Shown: piece by piece, positions 62,455 through 64,000 of the stretch
Layout of the letters: every line of letters begins with the position of its first letter
Numbering within the stretch: the first letter of the stretch is position 1
NCBI RefSeq assembly: GCF_001401155.1
Contig: NZ_LJRO01000384.1
Span: 1-64,000 of the forward strand
Direction of reading: 5' to 3'
DNA length: 64,000 bases
DNA from: Pseudomonas tremae
GTDB taxonomy: Bacteria; Pseudomonadota; Gammaproteobacteria; Pseudomonadales; Pseudomonadaceae
Program-made: the position numbers and the translations under genes
Notes under the pieces: model-generated
Told to the model about the DNA's origin: nothing
The model's database searches: none
Seen by the model: the letters and a program-made list of their open reading frames with translations, nothing else

Positions 62455-62964
62455 TTAGTATGGTTTGCGGCGGTTACGGATAATGCACGCCGGCACCAGA
62501 ACCGCAGTCAGTACGAACGCTACCAGCGCCCACTGCGCGAGAGATAATCCGAGTACTGGCGGATATGGCGTCGTACAAAAGCCGCTCACCTGAAACCCTG
62601 TAGGAAACAGTGTAGCCAATGGCAGGCCATCCACAATCGGCTGAAGCACATCGATTCCGCAGCTCTCGGACGGATGGGCGAGAATCCAGACATGACGGCC
62701 GGCGGCGGCGATACCGCCCAGCGCGCTGAGGGTCACCAGCGTTTCGAACGCCGTGACACCGCGACGCCCGGACATGGCGGCACCGATGAACGCGAAGATC
62801 GCGATGAACAGCAGTGCATAGCGCTGCAGGATACACAGAGGGCAAGGCGCCTCACCCAGCACGATCTGCATGTACAGGGCACCGCCGATAAGGGCCAGGC
62901 AGATGATCCCCAGCAAAACCAGAAAGCGCTTCTCGCGTCTCAGGTACAACGTGTTGTCGCTCAT
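62455..62964 (-). CDS. dsbB: Disulfide bond formation protein DsbB
   Basis: A 169-aa, four-helix inner-membrane protein that re-oxidises DsbA with ubiquinone. First redox pair CPLC in APCPLCILQRYAL (periplasmic loop 1). The second pair is Cys in SESCGID and SGFCTTPYPP (loop 2). Length agrees with DsbB. Its terminator lies about 25 bases after the stop. Functional DsbB supports secretion and the envelope folding of type III and other exported proteins. Confidence 0.93.
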   Translation of the reverse strand: MSDNTLYLRREKRFLVLLGIICLALIGGALYMQIVLGEAPCPLCILQRYALLFIAIFAFIGAAMSGRRGVTAFETLVTLSALGGIAAAGRHVWILAHPSESCGIDVLQPIVDGLPLATLFPTGFQVSGFCTTPYPPVLGLSLAQWALVAFVLTAVLVPACIIRNRRKPY

Positions 62965-63168
62965 TCACATACCTTACTGATGAGTGGTTTGCCATTGCCG
63001 CGCCAGTCGCGGGCAAAGGTTTGAGCAGGAGGGCACCGCCCAGACGCTCTGATGCGTGCGCGATGATCATCTGTCTGGACTGGCAACTCAAGCATTCGCC
63101 ATCCATACGGGCTGATTTGCCAGCCGGATGGTCTTTAGCGGGCTTTTTACCGAAAACCGAAATCGAGC

Positions 63169-63223
63169 CCTTCTATATATAGAAGGATGCGTCAGTTTGT
63201 CGCACCACCTCTTCTATATATAG
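63169..63223. repeat. Palindrome CCTTCTATATATAGAAGG with a second half copy
   Basis: An 18-bp perfect palindrome at 63169-63186, and CTTCTATATATAG again at 63211-63223. The start-to-start distance of the shared 13-mer (63170 and 63211) is 41 bp, about four helical turns. It lies between the divergent dsbB and cheV genes. Confidence 0.55.
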
Positions 63224-63441
63224 CTGCGGTATTTTGCCGCAGGCTGAGTTCTGGTCAACAAGCCGGCCGTGGGAGAGGCGGACGGCCTATGCCGGACGCT
63301 GAAGCGACAACGTGTCGCACCCCTGTATGGTTTGACGTTCCGGAAACCAAAGTGCCACTATTGGCGCCTGACCTGAGGCAATCGACCACTCAGTCGAGCG
63401 CTGCTCTCTGGACGCGGCTTACGGCTGACTGTTAAAAATCC

Positions 63442-63468
63442 TCAAGCAAGCACGCCACAGGTCGATAA
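63442..63468 (+). promoter_or_regulatory. FliA (sigma28) promoter candidate for cheV
   Basis: TCAAG, 14 bases, GTCGATAA. This is one mismatch from the Pseudomonas flagellar sigma-factor pattern TCAAG-N14-GCCGATAA, 63 bases upstream of the cheV start. The rest of the 566-base gap 62965-63530 holds the palindrome above and no gene I can support. Confidence 0.6.
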
Positions 63469-63530
63469 CCTGAGATAGAAAGTTGTTTGCCGCTTCCAGG
63501 CGACGAAACACCTACAGCCAGAAGGTTAAT

Positions 63531-64000
63531 ATGTCCAAGAACGTCCGAGCAGATTCACTTTCGCTGCTCCTCTTCACGTTGCGCAGCGGCAAGCTGATGG
63601 CGATCAACCTGCTCAAGGTCAGCGAGATCATCCCCTGCCCTCCCCTGACCCATCTTCCTGAATCGCACCCGCACGTCAAAGGCATCGCGACATTGCGCGG
63701 CTCATCGCTGTCGGTCATTGACCTCAGCCGTGCAATCGGCGAGCGTCCGCTGGCCGACCCGGACGGCGGCTGCCTGATTGTCACCGACGTCAGCCGCTCG
63801 AAACAGGGCCTGCACGTTCAGGCGGTGAGCAAGATTGTGCATTGCCTGACTACAGACATTCGTCCGCCACCCTACGGGTCCAGCAGCAAGTCGTTCATTA
63901 CCGGGGTAACCCAGGTCGACGGCGTTCTGGTTCAGGTGCTGGACATCGAAAAAGTCATTCACGGTATTGCCCCGGCGCAGATCGCCGTGCAGTCTACGGA
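63531..64000 (+). CDS. cheV: Chemotaxis coupling protein CheV (3'-truncated by window edge)
   Basis: The frame is open to the window end (156 residues seen). It encodes a CheW-like domain: LLLFTLRSGKLMAINLLKVSEI, HVKGIATLRGSSLSVIDLSRA (adaptor beta strands) and TGVTQVDGVLVQVLDIEK near the edge. The start without N-terminal extension and the sequence fit Pseudomonas CheV, in which a receiver domain follows the CheW part; that domain lies outside the window. A FliA-type promoter precedes it. A plain CheW would be the alternative. Confidence 0.75.
   Translation, partial: MSKNVRADSLSLLLFTLRSGKLMAINLLKVSEIIPCPPLTHLPESHPHVKGIATLRGSSLSVIDLSRAIGERPLADPDGGCLIVTDVSRSKQGLHVQAVSKIVHCLTTDIRPPPYGSSSKSFITGVTQVDGVLVQVLDIEKVIHGIAPAQIAVQST

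Noticed and set aside
63187..63435. 82-codon open frame upstream of cheV
   Set aside because: No ribosome site or domain pattern, and it overlaps the palindrome and promoter region.

Overview
This window comes from a plant-associated Pseudomonas of the P. syringae species complex. It opens with a conserved effector locus (CEL) of the Hrp type III secretion system in the gene order known from P. syringae: avrE, shcE, hopM1, shcM, hrpW, hopAA1. HrpL-type hrp boxes stand in front of four of its transcription units. The rest is Pseudomonas-like chromosome: a cyoABCDE quinol oxidase operon, dsbB, cheV, ilvE, and several plant-niche catabolic clusters. I see no insertion sequence, integrase, tRNA, rRNA or CRISPR array.

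Region 1 (1-15.5 kb), effector locus. It carries two avrE genes in tandem. The first is cut by the window's left edge. The second is complete, with its own hrp box, a GTG start and four in-frame 186-bp repeats near its N-terminus. Between them lies a roughly 215-bp scar homologous to the 3' ends of shcE and hopM1, which points to an old tandem duplication or recombination followed by deletion. One intact shcE-hopM1-shcM set remains, so within this window both AvrE proteins share one chaperone. HrpW keeps its harpin and Gly-rich regions but stops where the pectate lyase domain should begin. HopAA1 closes the locus.

Region 2 (15.6-27.7 kb), mixed metabolic genes: a bestrophin-like channel; a LysR regulator divergent from an SDR - MFS - split-transketolase cluster; an HSL-type esterase; a small lipoprotein; a P-loop kinase; a DUF2986 mini-protein; a GNAT; a GST; a decayed SnoaL gene; a sugar porter; and a glyoxalase-fold protein.

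Region 3 (27.9-37.9 kb), a ten-gene nitrogen-scavenging operon on one strand with touching or overlapping genes: allophanate hydrolase, a Tat-exported BMP-type binding protein, two permeases, a nitrilase-superfamily amidase, biuret hydrolase, ABC ATPase, a second cysteine hydrolase, an AtzH-like protein and a GntR regulator. Together they look able to import a ureide-type compound and take it through biuret and allophanate to ammonia and CO2. A TGTATACA palindrome just before the first gene is a likely GntR operator.

Region 4 (38-57 kb): two c-di-GMP proteins around a gluconate permease, a periplasmic gluconolactonase, an M20 dipeptidase, lipoproteins, SodC, an ArsR-alcohol dehydrogenase pair, a PheC-like periplasmic protein, ilvE, and a hexapeptide acetyltransferase with a glycosyltransferase. 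Region 5 (57-64 kb): cyoABCDE, dsbB and the start of cheV, which runs off the right edge.
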